DNA of 64,000 nucleotides from Alphaproteobacteria bacterium (lineage in GTDB: Bacteria > Pseudomonadota > Alphaproteobacteria > UBA6615). Where the stretch lies: positions 62,001 to 126,000 of the forward strand of contig JAJFIX010000046.1 of assembly GCA_021774575.1 (NCBI GenBank). The letters run 5' to 3'. Below, one piece after another: positions 8,229 through 17,491 of this stretch (the stretch's first letter is position 1; each line of letters starts with the position of its first letter). The notes under the pieces were generated by a model, which was not told where the DNA came from, did not search any database, and saw only the letters and a program-made list of their open reading frames with translations. A program made the position numbers and the translations under genes.

Positions 8229-9338
8229 ATGATGAAACAAATTTCTCATTATTTTTCAATGGATTATGGGGAAGCGCGCGACAAGTTTATGAAGGCTGCG
8301 CATGCGGCCGGGTTGGCCGTCACAAGCCATCAAAACCCTGTGACAGGCCCGGGCGGCGAGGCCTTGGCCACCGATATTGTATGTGTCGGTCCGGCGAACG
8401 CATCGCGCCGCCTGCTGGTCTGTTCGGCGACCCACGGCGCGGAAGGGTTTTGCGGTTCGGGCGTACAGGTCGGTCTGCTTGATCGGCTCGCCACTTTGGC
8501 GTTGCCGATTGATACAAGTTTGATCTTGGTGCATGCGATAAATCCGTATGGATTTGCCTGGTTGCGGCGGGTCAATGAAGACAATGTCGACCTCAATCGC
8601 AATTTCGTCGACCACGAGGCTGGGGACTATCCCGTCAATGCAGGATATGGCGAACTGGCGGCGGCGCTTGTTCCAGAAGTTTGGGATAAGGCGCATCGGG
8701 TCGCCGCTCAGTCCGTTCTCGATCGTTATGGGGAGGTCCACGGGCTGTTTACCTTGCAAGCGGCGATCAGCCTCGGCCAGTATGACCATCCCGACGGGCT
8801 TTTTTATGGGGGGCATGCGCCGACATGGTCTCGTCGTACTCTTGAAACAATCGTTGCAACCCACATTGCTGGCGCCAGTCATGCCGCTCTAGTCGATTTT
8901 CACACCGGTCTCGGCCCTTATGGCTACGGTGAGCCGATCTGCTTTCATGCACCTGGAAGTGCCGGGTATGAAAGGGCAAAGGCTTGGTATGGGGAGGACG
9001 TGACGTCGCCCTATGACGGCACCGATGAAAGCGCGAACTCCACATCTGCGGCGGTCGTCGGTCATCTGGGTTATGGCTGCGCGTGGGCGGCGCCGGACAC
9101 GGTTTGGACGGCAATTGCCCTCGAATTTGGAACTCAGCCGGTGGCCGATGTAATCGACGCTCTGCGTGCCGATGCTTGGCTGCACGCTCATGGCGATCTG
9201 AAAGGTGATCTTGGTAGGGAAATCAAGGCGACGGTTCGGGCGACGTTTTACGGCGATGAGCCGGAATGGAAACGCAAAATCTGGCAGCGTGGCAGCGATA
9301 TTGTGGCGCGTGCTCTGGATGGCCTGGGCGCTCTATGA
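8229..9338 (+). CDS. DUF2817 / M14-like zinc carboxypeptidase family protein
   Basis: The 369-residue protein matches the DUF2817 branch of the M14 metallopeptidase superfamily. Residues near 70 read SATHGAEGFCGSGVQ, where the HGxEG motif supplies zinc ligands. NPYGFAWLRRVNEDNVDLNRNF near 110 is the characteristic substrate loop. VDFHTGLGPYG near 225 carries the third ligand region. There is no signal peptide, so it is probably cytoplasmic; the substrate is not known. Two adjacent ATGs (8229, 8232) give the family-like MMKQISHYF start. Its end overlaps the convergent glcF by 6 bp. Confidence 0.85.
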   Translation: MMKQISHYFSMDYGEARDKFMKAAHAAGLAVTSHQNPVTGPGGEALATDIVCVGPANASRRLLVCSATHGAEGFCGSGVQVGLLDRLATLALPIDTSLILVHAINPYGFAWLRRVNEDNVDLNRNFVDHEAGDYPVNAGYGELAAALVPEVWDKAHRVAAQSVLDRYGEVHGLFTLQAAISLGQYDHPDGLFYGGHAPTWSRRTLETIVATHIAGASHAALVDFHTGLGPYGYGEPICFHAPGSAGYERAKAWYGEDVTSPYDGTDESANSTSAAVVGHLGYGCAWAAPDTVWTAIALEFGTQPVADVIDALRADAWLHAHGDLKGDLGREIKATVRATFYGDEPEWKRKIWQRGSDIVARALDGLGAL

Positions 9339-10628
9339 CCTCAGGGCACTTGGCTTCGGCCCACCGGTCGCCCAGTCAATTAGTTCGACAATGTGGATTA
9401 GCGGAATGTCGAGGGCTGGTTGGAGGTGGGTCATGCAGCCAATGTTACCTGTTGCCACTAGCTTGGCGCTTTGGGCCGCCAGGGTTTGGGCTTTGGCATC
9501 GCGCAGTTCTGTCGAAAGTGTCGGCTGCAGCAAGCTATAGCTACCCGCCGAGCCACAGCATAAATGCGGGTTTGCTGGCAGACTGACCTCAAACCCGGCT
9601 CGTGAAAGTAATTCAATGGGTTCGCTGGTGATCTTTTGCCCATGCTGCAGGCTGCACGGACCATGATAGGCGACCTCCAGCCCCAGTTGATCCGGGGCCC
9701 CGGCAAAGGTCAAATCGAGTTCGGTCAAGACCTCGCTGATATCCTTGGTGAGGTCGCCAATTCGGACGGCCGCCTCGGCAATTTCTGGGTCATTGCGATA
9801 AATAAACCCATAATCTTTAATTGCCGTTCCACAGCCGGAAGTATTAACGACGATGGCATCAAGCCCGTTTTCCCGTCGTTCAGTGTCCCACGCGGCGATG
9901 GTTCGAACAGCGTGGGATCGAGCGGCATCGGACCGGCCCATATGGTGGTCGAGGGATCCGCAACATCCGGCACCCTCGGCAACCACGACCTCAACACCGT
10001 GGCGGGTCAAGATGCGGATGGTTGCCTGATTGATTTCCGGCGCCAGCACCTGTTGCGCGCACCCAGCCGAAAGCGCTATTCGAGCTTGCCGCTGGCCTTC
10101 GGCTGGATATATGCGTGGCGTCAATATTGGGCTGGTTTTTGCCGGCAGCGCGGGAACCGCCGACGCCATTTCTCCCCAACGGCCCGGTAGACGCCGTGCG
10201 ACGGCGCCAAATAAGCCGGCAAGCCGCAGCGCCATGGCAAACCGACGTGGCTGGGTGACGATTGCCGAAATAAAGTTGCGGAATAGTCGTTCGGTCGGCG
10301 GCCGTGTATGGGTTTTTTCTATCCGGTCGCGTGCGACATCGACCAAATGCATATAATTTACCGATGCCGGGCATGTGGACATGCAGCTCAGGCAGGAAAG
10401 ACAACGGTCGATATGGTTGACGGTTTTACTCTCCGGCGGCCCGCTAGCCTCCAGCATTTCTTTAATCAGGTAAATTCGCCCGCGCGGCCCATCGAGTTCG
10501 TCACCTGTCAGGAGATAGGTTGGGCAGGTTGCCGTGCAAAAACCGCAATGCACACAAGAACGCAATATGTCGTTGGCGACGGCGATATCCGGGTCGCCGA
10601 GTTGGGCCTCGGAAAAACGTGTCTGCAT
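9333..10628 (-). CDS. glcF: Glycolate oxidase iron-sulfur subunit
   Basis: GlcF carries electrons from the flavin subunits of glycolate oxidase, which converts glycolate to glyoxylate. The 431-residue protein has two ferredoxin-type [4Fe-4S] motifs near the N-terminus (CVHCGFCTATCP and CLSCLSCMSTCP). Two C-terminal CCG modules follow (GCCGSLDHH and LCCGSAGSY). The start is the ATG at 10628, 4 nt after the glcE stop; the frame is open further upstream inside glcE but that would overlap it. It is the last gene of glcD-glcE-glcF. Confidence 0.95.
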   Translation of the reverse strand: MQTRFSEAQLGDPDIAVANDILRSCVHCGFCTATCPTYLLTGDELDGPRGRIYLIKEMLEASGPPESKTVNHIDRCLSCLSCMSTCPASVNYMHLVDVARDRIEKTHTRPPTERLFRNFISAIVTQPRRFAMALRLAGLFGAVARRLPGRWGEMASAVPALPAKTSPILTPRIYPAEGQRQARIALSAGCAQQVLAPEINQATIRILTRHGVEVVVAEGAGCCGSLDHHMGRSDAARSHAVRTIAAWDTERRENGLDAIVVNTSGCGTAIKDYGFIYRNDPEIAEAAVRIGDLTKDISEVLTELDLTFAGAPDQLGLEVAYHGPCSLQHGQKITSEPIELLSRAGFEVSLPANPHLCCGSAGSYSLLQPTLSTELRDAKAQTLAAQSAKLVATGNIGCMTHLQPALDIPLIHIVELIDWATGGPKPSALRS

Positions 10629-10632
10629 CGTT

Positions 10633-11901
10633 CTAAACCCCTGGATACATACGCCCATGTCCAAGGACATGAGAGGGGTCGAAACTGTCTTTGATCCGAG
10701 CGGTGAGGGCGGCAAGTGCCTCGTCTTGCGGTTGGAAAACCGGTATGGCCTGGCGGATTTCGCCCGGCGCTCGGATCAAGGTTGCATGGCCGCCGCCAAG
10801 CTCCGATAGCGCCGACCGGATAACAAAGCCGCCACCGTCGCGCCCTGCCGACCTTGGGTCAATAGAGAGCCATAGCAGACCGCCACCCCAGTCATATGTG
10901 ACGCGTCCGTCAATGCGGGCGAGAATATGCGCGGCGATCTTCGGGCCAGCCTCGGGCGTCGTCGACAGGCGCCACAAATGGGTCCGGTGTGGATCCCGCA
11001 ACAAGGCAAGGTCGCGAATTTCGGTCCACAAAGTCGCGCTATTGGTCGTATGCAATTCTTCTAACGGCCCGAATTTGCTGAGCAGGTCTTTCAGCGATTC
11101 AAGACGCGCATCGACGGATGGGGCGACCCCTTCGATACGCAGTACCGTGGCGCCGGTCGCCGCACTTTTTACATAGCCAACCCGGCTGCGTTCGGCGGCC
11201 AGACGGGGCAGGTGGGCCGCACCCGTGACGTCGTGGGGCGACGATAGAGCCGCCGTCATCGCAGTTTGGGCCCGCTTGTCATTCAGTCCGAATACCAACA
11301 ATGTTCGTGTCTTTTCAGGAGCCGGCAAAACCTTAATCGTGATCGACGTTAGGGCCGCCAGCGTGCCGTAGGACCCGGTCATTAGCTTTGAAAGGTCGTA
11401 CCCGGTAACGTTTTTGACTACTCTCCCGCCGGTTTTAAATATTGCGCCGCGCCCTGTGACCCCTGAAACCCCCAGGACATGATCGCGTATGCCGCCCGCT
11501 TGAATGCGGCGTGGACCCGAAAGCCCAACGGCGACCATTCCGCCCAAAGTGCCACCCGGATAGTTTCCCCGGCCTCCAACCGTCCCCAGAGCCGTGCCAA
11601 AGTCAATTGGATCGAAGGCTAAATGCTGTCCCGCCGCGGTGACGGCAGCGTCTATTTCGGCAAGCGGCGTTCCGGCCCCGGCGGTGAGCACCAATTCGTT
11701 CGGTTCATACAGGGTGATTCCAGAAAAAACGCTCAGATCGACCAAATGATTGGTTGCGAGTGGACGTCCCAACGCCCGCTTTGATCCATGGCCAATGAGT
11801 TCGAGACTCTCATCGGTTTGAATTGCCCAGCTGATTAGTTCGGCAAGTTGTTTCTCAGTTTTTGGTGTAGCTCGATCGGTCAAGATATTGATAATACTCA
11901 A
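10633..11901 (-). CDS. glcE: Glycolate oxidase FAD-binding subunit
   Basis: GlcE is the smaller flavoprotein-like subunit of glycolate oxidase. The 422-residue product has a PCMH-type FAD-binding half (LVLTAGAGTPLAEIDAAV, then GGRGNYPGGTLGGMVAVGL) and a variable C-terminal half. Translation probably begins at a TTG whose last two bases overlap the glcD stop (TTGA), indicating coupling to glcD. It lies between glcD and glcF with no room for a separate promoter. Confidence 0.93.
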   Translation of the reverse strand: MSIINILTDRATPKTEKQLAELISWAIQTDESLELIGHGSKRALGRPLATNHLVDLSVFSGITLYEPNELVLTAGAGTPLAEIDAAVTAAGQHLAFDPIDFGTALGTVGGRGNYPGGTLGGMVAVGLSGPRRIQAGGIRDHVLGVSGVTGRGAIFKTGGRVVKNVTGYDLSKLMTGSYGTLAALTSITIKVLPAPEKTRTLLVFGLNDKRAQTAMTAALSSPHDVTGAAHLPRLAAERSRVGYVKSAATGATVLRIEGVAPSVDARLESLKDLLSKFGPLEELHTTNSATLWTEIRDLALLRDPHRTHLWRLSTTPEAGPKIAAHILARIDGRVTYDWGGGLLWLSIDPRSAGRDGGGFVIRSALSELGGGHATLIRAPGEIRQAIPVFQPQDEALAALTARIKDSFDPSHVLGHGRMYPGV

Positions 11902-13397
11902 AATCTAGGGAGAAACGGGAAGGGGACTTGGCCTTGATGAATATGCATTCGACCGAGTTCAGCGCATCGGTGCAGGGTCGGAAAAACCTTGCCCGGATTT
12001 AAGATCTGCTTGGGATCGAAGGCGCATTTTACGCGCTGCTGCTGGTTTAAATCTTCCTCGGTAAACATTACGGGCATGAAGTCGCGTTTTTCCACACCGA
12101 CCCCGTGCTCGCCGGTGAGCACACCGCCGACCGCGACGCAAAATTTGAGGATATCCTCGCCAAACGCTTCGGCTCGTTCGAGTTCGCCCTCGGCATTAGC
12201 GTCATACATTATCAATGGATGCAGGTTGCCGTCGCCCGCATGGAATACATTAGCCACTCGTAGCCCATGTTTTTTCGAAAACCCGTCCATCGCCTCGAGC
12301 ATCTGGGGCAGGGCGGCGCGCGGGATCGTTCCGTCCATGCAATAATAATCCGGTGTGATGCGGCCAATTGCCGGAAAGGCGGCTTTGCGCCCGGCCCAAA
12401 AACGCAAACGTTCCTCTTCGCTTTGGCTGACCTTCAGTGTTGTCGCATTCTTTTCTTCGGCGATCTTCGAGACGATTTCGATCAGGTAATCGACTTCCGC
12501 CTGCGGCCCATCGAGCTCGATAATCAGCAACGCGGCGGCGTCGAGCGGATAACCCGCATTAACAAAATCCTCGGCGGCTTTAATCGCCGCGCCATCCATC
12601 ATTTCCATCCCGGCGGGTATGATCCCGGCGGAAACGACCGCGCCCACGCAGTCGCCCGCATCAAGAGACGTGTCGAAACCGATCAGCACCGCCCGCGTGG
12701 TTGCTGGTTTTTTTAACAGCTTTACCCAAACTTTTGTGATGATACCCAGCAGCCCTTCCGAGCCGGTCGCCACCCCCATCAGGTCGTAGCCGTCGGGATC
12801 GAGATGCTTGCCGCCTAATTGAATTATTTCGCCGCCGGGCAGAACCATCTCAAGCCCCAACAGATTATTGGTCGTCATGCCGTATTTTAGACAATGAACA
12901 CCGCCGGAATTTTCCGCCACATTGCCGCCGATCGTGCAGGCAATTTGGCTTGAAGGATCTGGAGCATAATAGAAGCCGTCGGCAGCCACTGCATCGGAAA
13001 TGGCGAGATTGGTCACTCCCGGTTGAACAACGGCGCAGCGGTTATCCAGGTCGATTTCGAGGATTGAGTTCAGCCGCGCCAGTCCAAGTGTGATTGCGTC
13101 GGCCGCCGGCAGGGCGCCGCCCGAAAGCGAGGTGCCAGCCCCTCGTGGTACGATTTTCACATTGTTTTCATGGGCATAGGCGAGGACTGCTGAAACCTCC
13201 TCAGTCGTACTTACCAACACAACGATCAACGGCAATTGGTGATATGCCGTCAGCGCATCGGATTCATAGGCGCGAAGTTCGGATTGTTGCGTGATAACGC
13301 TATCTTGTTCGCCACGGGCCGGAACAAGCTTGCGCATCGCGGCAATGATGTCGGCGCGGCGGTCGATTATTGTCTGATCAGGGTCTGGTAAAAGCAT
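11898..13397 (-). CDS. glcD: Glycolate oxidase subunit D (FAD-linked)
   Basis: GlcD is the catalytic FAD subunit that oxidises glycolate. It is 499 residues long with the FAD-binding PCMH domain at residues 60-240 (KIVPRGAGTSLSGGALP, then CTIGGNVAENSGGVHCLKYG). The C-terminal oxidase domain contains NVFHAGDGNLHPLI and TGEHGVGVEKRD, both family hallmarks. It is first in the glcDEF operon and so the likely promoter-proximal gene. No adjacent GlcC-type regulator is present. Confidence 0.96.
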   Translation of the reverse strand: MLLPDPDQTIIDRRADIIAAMRKLVPARGEQDSVITQQSELRAYESDALTAYHQLPLIVVLVSTTEEVSAVLAYAHENNVKIVPRGAGTSLSGGALPAADAITLGLARLNSILEIDLDNRCAVVQPGVTNLAISDAVAADGFYYAPDPSSQIACTIGGNVAENSGGVHCLKYGMTTNNLLGLEMVLPGGEIIQLGGKHLDPDGYDLMGVATGSEGLLGIITKVWVKLLKKPATTRAVLIGFDTSLDAGDCVGAVVSAGIIPAGMEMMDGAAIKAAEDFVNAGYPLDAAALLIIELDGPQAEVDYLIEIVSKIAEEKNATTLKVSQSEEERLRFWAGRKAAFPAIGRITPDYYCMDGTIPRAALPQMLEAMDGFSKKHGLRVANVFHAGDGNLHPLIMYDANAEGELERAEAFGEDILKFCVAVGGVLTGEHGVGVEKRDFMPVMFTEEDLNQQQRVKCAFDPKQILNPGKVFPTLHRCAELGRMHIHQGQVPFPFLPRF

Positions 13398-13474
13398 GCA
13401 CCGGAAGGTGTTGCCTGGGCGTGATTAAGTCAAGCAGCCTATCGGCGGCCCATAATTAATCAGCAAAGACTTTA

Positions 13475-13600
13475 TCAGCCCTGGCGCGCCTTGAAGCGCG
13501 GGTTGCGCTTGTTAATCACATAAACGCGGCCACGACGACGCACAACCTGGCAGTCTTTATGGCGCAATTTCAGCGTCTTCAATGAACTTGCAACTTTCAT
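13475..13600 (-). CDS. rpmJ: 50S ribosomal protein L36 (zinc-free form)
   Basis: A 41-residue gene reads [20 protein letters not shown] and ends in [12 protein letters not shown]. This is the longer L36 paralog typical of alphaproteobacteria: it has one cysteine instead of the CCHC zinc ligands of the ribbon form. It binds 23S rRNA in the large subunit. It stands alone between glcD and ygfZ, both on the same strand. Confidence 0.93.
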   Translation of the reverse strand: MKVASSLKTLKLRHKDCQVVRRRGRVYVINKRNPRFKARQG

Positions 13601-13685
13601 AACGTTTCGACCTTATTGCGGACGGCGGTGGTGCCGATTACGGTGGCGGAAACTACTCGCCGTTTCGCGTCCTGTCAACTGCCCG

Positions 13686-14600
13686 TCATGTCTTCTCAAC
13701 GAAGGGCAACAGCCAGTTTGGTGTAGCCACACATAGCCGAGCCTCACCAGCGGATAAATCACCAGCATTTAAGGCGTCGACGCGCATATTGGCCAGTCCC
13801 CGATTTTCCGCCGTCGACCGTATTTCGCCGATTGGCGTTCCGTTTGTCAGCACTTGGGTGCCTCTGACTGGTGTTGGACCGTCAAACTGGACGGGCACTA
13901 AGCGGCGTTTGACCAAGCCCCGGTAATGGGTGCGGGCGGTGATCTCTTGGCCCATATAACAGCCCTTGTCCCAATCGACGCCATTGAGCGCGTCGAAATT
14001 GGCTTCCAGGAGGGTCGTTTTCTCAATGTCAAAGTCTCTGGATCCGTCGCCGACGCCTAATTGCAAGCGCCAGAAATCGTAATCCTCTGATTTCACCAAT
14101 TGGGCCATGGGTAGGTCCGCGTCATTTTCGAGGATTAACCGGCAGCCAAGATCGGCATGACGCGGGTCGACGAAAGTCGTGCCCATTGCTGAACGAATGG
14201 CAGCGCCCGCCACCGTTTCCAGGCCGAGTTCCGATGCCGCGAGAGCCGGGGCCGTGGGAGTAAACACCACCGCAATCCGATAGGCGTCCGACACATCCTC
14301 TATCGTAACCTTCGCTCGAAGCTTGAAGCGGCTGAGCCGGGTGACCAGGTCCGCCGCCCGATCACGTTCGCATTCGAGCACTAGTTTATCGCCGAGTTCA
14401 AGGATGAAAAATTCGTGCAAAAACTTGCCTTGAGGAGTTAGTAAAGCGCCGTAAGTAGCTTGTTTCTCATTAATTTTGTCGATGTCTTGCGAGATCAGGC
14501 CTTGCAGAAAAATACGGCGGTCGTCTCCGCCGATTGAGACGATGCCGCGATGGTCCAGGATCGCAATATTGGGGTCGTCGGAATTAAAATTCAGGCTCAT
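13686..14600 (-). CDS. ygfZ: Folate-binding protein YgfZ (CAF17-like)
   Basis: This 304-residue relative of the glycine-cleavage T-protein helps assemble or maintain certain [4Fe-4S] enzymes through bound folate. The family signature K-G-C-Y-x-G-Q-E is present as KGCYMGQEITAR near residue 213. The N-terminal GcvT-like half includes FLQGLISQDI and YGALLTPQGKFLHEF. It is divergent from the glycosyltransferase operon; 122 bp separate the two starts. Confidence 0.92.
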   Translation of the reverse strand: MSLNFNSDDPNIAILDHRGIVSIGGDDRRIFLQGLISQDIDKINEKQATYGALLTPQGKFLHEFFILELGDKLVLECERDRAADLVTRLSRFKLRAKVTIEDVSDAYRIAVVFTPTAPALAASELGLETVAGAAIRSAMGTTFVDPRHADLGCRLILENDADLPMAQLVKSEDYDFWRLQLGVGDGSRDFDIEKTTLLEANFDALNGVDWDKGCYMGQEITARTHYRGLVKRRLVPVQFDGPTPVRGTQVLTNGTPIGEIRSTAENRGLANMRVDALNAGDLSAGEARLCVATPNWLLPFVEKT

Positions 14601-14688
14601 TGGGTGATAGATAGACTTACCGAGTTAATGGGGCAAGCACCGGGGTGGTTATCATGTGGTGCGGTGTCGCCGAGCGTCGTATAAAGCG

Positions 14689-14715
14689 CCCGAGATTTGG
14701 GGCCCGAGATTTGGG
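14689..14715. repeat. 14-bp-period tandem duplication upstream of glycosyltransferase gene
   Basis: CCCGAGATTTGGG occurs at 14689-14701 and again at 14703-14715, ending 7 nt before the ATG of the first glycosyltransferase. It lies where the ribosome binding site would be, so copy number could affect translation. Confidence 0.75.
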
Positions 14716-14722
14716 ATAAGAG

Positions 14723-15682
14723 ATGGCGATACTCTTTATAGGACACACACGCATTGGCGATGCCGTGCTCTCGACTGGGATTCTCAATCATTTGATTGAG
14801 GAGCACGGCGCGGCGCGGGACGGCGTTACGGTTGCTTGTGGGCTGGCGGCAGCGCCGATTTTTCGTGCGGTGCCGGGTGTGTCGGAGGTGCTGGAAATTG
14901 CCAAACGCTCCTATAGCCGCCATTGGGCGACGGTGTGGCGGCGCGTTGCCTTCCGGCGCTGGGACCTGATCGTTGATTTACGCAATTCCATCATCCCCTG
15001 GACCGTGCTGTCGAAGGCCCGGGTGATTGTGCCGCGCCCGCGCGACGGTGAACATCGTATCGTGCAAATCGCCCGCACACTCAAATTAGGTGATAAGCCG
15101 CCACCGCCTAAATTAACGGCCAATCAGGCCCAACAAGATGCAGCCAAGCAATTATTGGGTGAGGGCCCCATTCTCGGATTGGGACCGACAGCAAATTGGC
15201 AGGGTAAAATTTGGCAGGCGGAAAATTTCGGGGCACTGGTGGCCGAATTGACCGGGGCGGACGGAATATTGCCCGGTGCCAAGGTTGCGGTTTTTGGCGC
15301 CCCAAGTGAACGCGATATTGCTGCGCCGGTGCTGAACGCCGTCGGTGCGGACAAGTTGATCGATTTGGTCGGAACAATTGATTTGCCCACCGCCTATGCC
15401 TGCCTTTGCCAATGTGCCCTTTATGTCGGTCACGATTCCGGCTTGATGCATATGGCGGCGGCATCCGGGCAGCCGACCCTAGGATTATTTGGGCCCAGCA
15501 AACCGGAAAATTATGCCCCCTGGGGCGATCACGCGAGTTATGTTCGAACACGCCTCAGCTATGATGAGCTGGTCGGTGGGCCGGGCTATGACCCGCATAA
15601 AGTTAAGAGTTTGATGGATAGCATGAAAATATCTGATGTCGTCGACGCGGCGACCACACTTTATCGAAAGGTAAGGGCATGA
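14723..15682 (+). CDS. Glycosyltransferase family 9 (heptosyltransferase-like)
   Basis: The 319-residue protein resembles ADP-heptose:LPS heptosyltransferases. The N-terminal Rossmann half begins FIGHTRIGDAVLSTGIL. The C-terminal sugar-nucleotide half contains LGLGPTANWQGKIW and the GT9 signature HDSGLMHMAAASGQPTLGLF. It is a cytoplasmic, membrane-associated enzyme adding a sugar to a lipid-linked or LPS-core acceptor; donor and acceptor are not readable. It is first in a five-gene operon and overlaps the next gene by 4 nt (ATGA). Confidence 0.88.
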   Translation: MAILFIGHTRIGDAVLSTGILNHLIEEHGAARDGVTVACGLAAAPIFRAVPGVSEVLEIAKRSYSRHWATVWRRVAFRRWDLIVDLRNSIIPWTVLSKARVIVPRPRDGEHRIVQIARTLKLGDKPPPPKLTANQAQQDAAKQLLGEGPILGLGPTANWQGKIWQAENFGALVAELTGADGILPGAKVAVFGAPSERDIAAPVLNAVGADKLIDLVGTIDLPTAYACLCQCALYVGHDSGLMHMAAASGQPTLGLFGPSKPENYAPWGDHASYVRTRLSYDELVGGPGYDPHKVKSLMDSMKISDVVDAATTLYRKVRA

Positions 15683-16461
15683 TGACTGGCGAAGTCAAAC
15701 TGACCGCCCTGGTCGTCGCCCATAATGAAGAAGGCCATCTTGGCGCTTGCCTGGACGCGCTTTCATTTGCCGACGAGTTGGTCGTTGTCCTCGACCGGTG
15801 CACCGACCGGTCGAAGGAAATTGCCGAGAGCCGCGATGCCAGAATTATCGAGGGTGGCTGGGAGCTGGAGGGACCACGGCGCAACACAGGAATTGACGCC
15901 TGCACCGGCCAATGGATATTGGAAGTTGATGCCGACGAGCGGGTCTCGGACGAATTGGCTGGCGAAATCCGATCTACCATCGCCCAATCCAAGCCGGGCT
16001 ATTATCTCATTCCTTTTGATAATTATATCGGCGGCAAATTGATCAAATATGGTTGGGGTCCGGGTTGGGGTGTTGGCGCCGCGATCCGACTGTTCTCTAG
16101 CGGCGTTCTTGACGCCAGCGGTCCGGCGAAACTTTGGGGGCCGGAGCGGGTCCATCCCTCCCTGACCCTCGCCCAGCTGCGCGGGCGACTGACCAACCCG
16201 ATGGCACATTATGTCGATGAGGATATTTCCGATATGTTGGCCCGGCTTGATCGCTACACTGCGGCGCGGGCGATGGATCTGCGTGACAAGGGCGAGATTG
16301 GAACCTTGCGGGCCAATGTCAGGCGCATATTTTCTCGTTTTTACAAATGCTATGTTCGTCGAAAGGGCTACAAAGAAGGCGCTTACGGGTTTTTGATTGC
16401 CATGATGGCTGGGCTCTACCCGATATTGAGCTATTTAAGAGCGCGGCTGGAGGACGACTGA
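15679..16461 (+). CDS. Glycosyltransferase family 2 (WaaE/KdtX-like)
   Basis: This 260-residue GT-A-fold enzyme starts with LTALVVAHNEEGHLGACLDA, the nucleotide-sugar motif, and has VDADERVSDELA near residue 93 as the DXD-type metal site. The length and the WaaE-like middle (GPRRNTGIDACTGQWILEVD) suggest transfer of a core-oligosaccharide sugar. A hydrophobic C-terminus (GFLIAMMAGLYPILSYL) may anchor it to the membrane. Its start overlaps the upstream stop; the next gene begins 4 nt downstream. Confidence 0.88.
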   Translation: MMTGEVKLTALVVAHNEEGHLGACLDALSFADELVVVLDRCTDRSKEIAESRDARIIEGGWELEGPRRNTGIDACTGQWILEVDADERVSDELAGEIRSTIAQSKPGYYLIPFDNYIGGKLIKYGWGPGWGVGAAIRLFSSGVLDASGPAKLWGPERVHPSLTLAQLRGRLTNPMAHYVDEDISDMLARLDRYTAARAMDLRDKGEIGTLRANVRRIFSRFYKCYVRRKGYKEGAYGFLIAMMAGLYPILSYLRARLEDD

Positions 16462-16465
16462 CCAC

Positions 16466-17491
16466 ATGCGTGTGTTACAGGCCCTTGCCGGTGCCCCCCA
16501 AGGCGGCGCCGAAATGCATTTTGCCCGGCTTGCCGTTGCGCTGGCCGATGTCGGCGTCGAACAACGGGCAATCATCCGCCCCGATGACGGGCGCGCCGCT
16601 GAACTGGCACGTGGCGGCATAGAGTATGTAGAAGCTCCCTTTGGTGGCCGCTTCGATTTCAAGACTGGACGCGTTTTTGCGCAGGAAATTCGACAATTTA
16701 AGCCTGATATCGTGCTGACCTATATGAGCCGGGCTACGGCAAAATGCCCCTCGGGAAATTTCGTCCATATGGCGCGTCTCGGTGGTTATTACGACCTTAA
16801 ATATTATCGGGGATGTGACCACCTCATTGGCATCACACCGGATTTAGTCAGCTATTTCCGCGACGGCGGCTGGCCGGAACAAAAGACGCATTTTATTGCC
16901 AATTTTGTCGAAGATAAGCCCTATCCAGCACCCCACGACCGGGCGTTGCTAGACACCCCGAGCGATGCGCCTTTGGTCTTTGCCCTGGGTAGATTGCACG
17001 CCAATAAGGCTTTCGATATTTTGATTGCAGCCGTGGCCCGGCTTGACGGGGCCTATCTGTGGCTGGCCGGGGAGGGTCCGTTGCGTGGCGAGCTGGAAGC
17101 GCTGGCGGGAAAACTGGGGGCCGCCGACCGGGTTAAGTTTCTTGGCTGGCAGACGGATCCGATGCCGTATTTCGGCGCTTGCGATATTTACGTAGTACCG
17201 TCGCGCCATGAGCCGTTGGGCAGTGTACTGCTCGAAGGTTGGATGGCAGGCAAGCCGATGGTGGCGGCGGCAAGCCAAGGACCACGCTTTATCGTCAACG
17301 ACGGCGAGACTGGCTTGCTGGTGCCGATCGACGACGCGGCGGCTATGGCCAATGCAATTGGTGGTTTGATTGCCGACAAGGATGAGGCGACACGGCTGGC
17401 GAAAAATGGACGGGCGGCATTCGAGGCTGACTATACGTATCGCCGGGCGACGGCTGAATATCTGGAATTGTTTGAGAAGGTGGCGAGCTGA
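16466..17491 (+). CDS. Glycosyltransferase family 4
   Basis: A 341-residue GT-B enzyme. The N-terminal acceptor half includes LAGAPQGGAEMHFARLA. The C-terminal donor half contains FALGRLHANKAFDILI, LAGEGPLRGELE and the family EX7E region in SRHEPLGSVLLEGWMAGKP. It is cytoplasmic and uses a nucleotide sugar; specificity cannot be read. It is third in the operon, and its stop codon shares a base with the asnB-like start. Confidence 0.9.
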   Translation: MRVLQALAGAPQGGAEMHFARLAVALADVGVEQRAIIRPDDGRAAELARGGIEYVEAPFGGRFDFKTGRVFAQEIRQFKPDIVLTYMSRATAKCPSGNFVHMARLGGYYDLKYYRGCDHLIGITPDLVSYFRDGGWPEQKTHFIANFVEDKPYPAPHDRALLDTPSDAPLVFALGRLHANKAFDILIAAVARLDGAYLWLAGEGPLRGELEALAGKLGAADRVKFLGWQTDPMPYFGACDIYVVPSRHEPLGSVLLEGWMAGKPMVAAASQGPRFIVNDGETGLLVPIDDAAAMANAIGGLIADKDEATRLAKNGRAAFEADYTYRRATAEYLELFEKVAS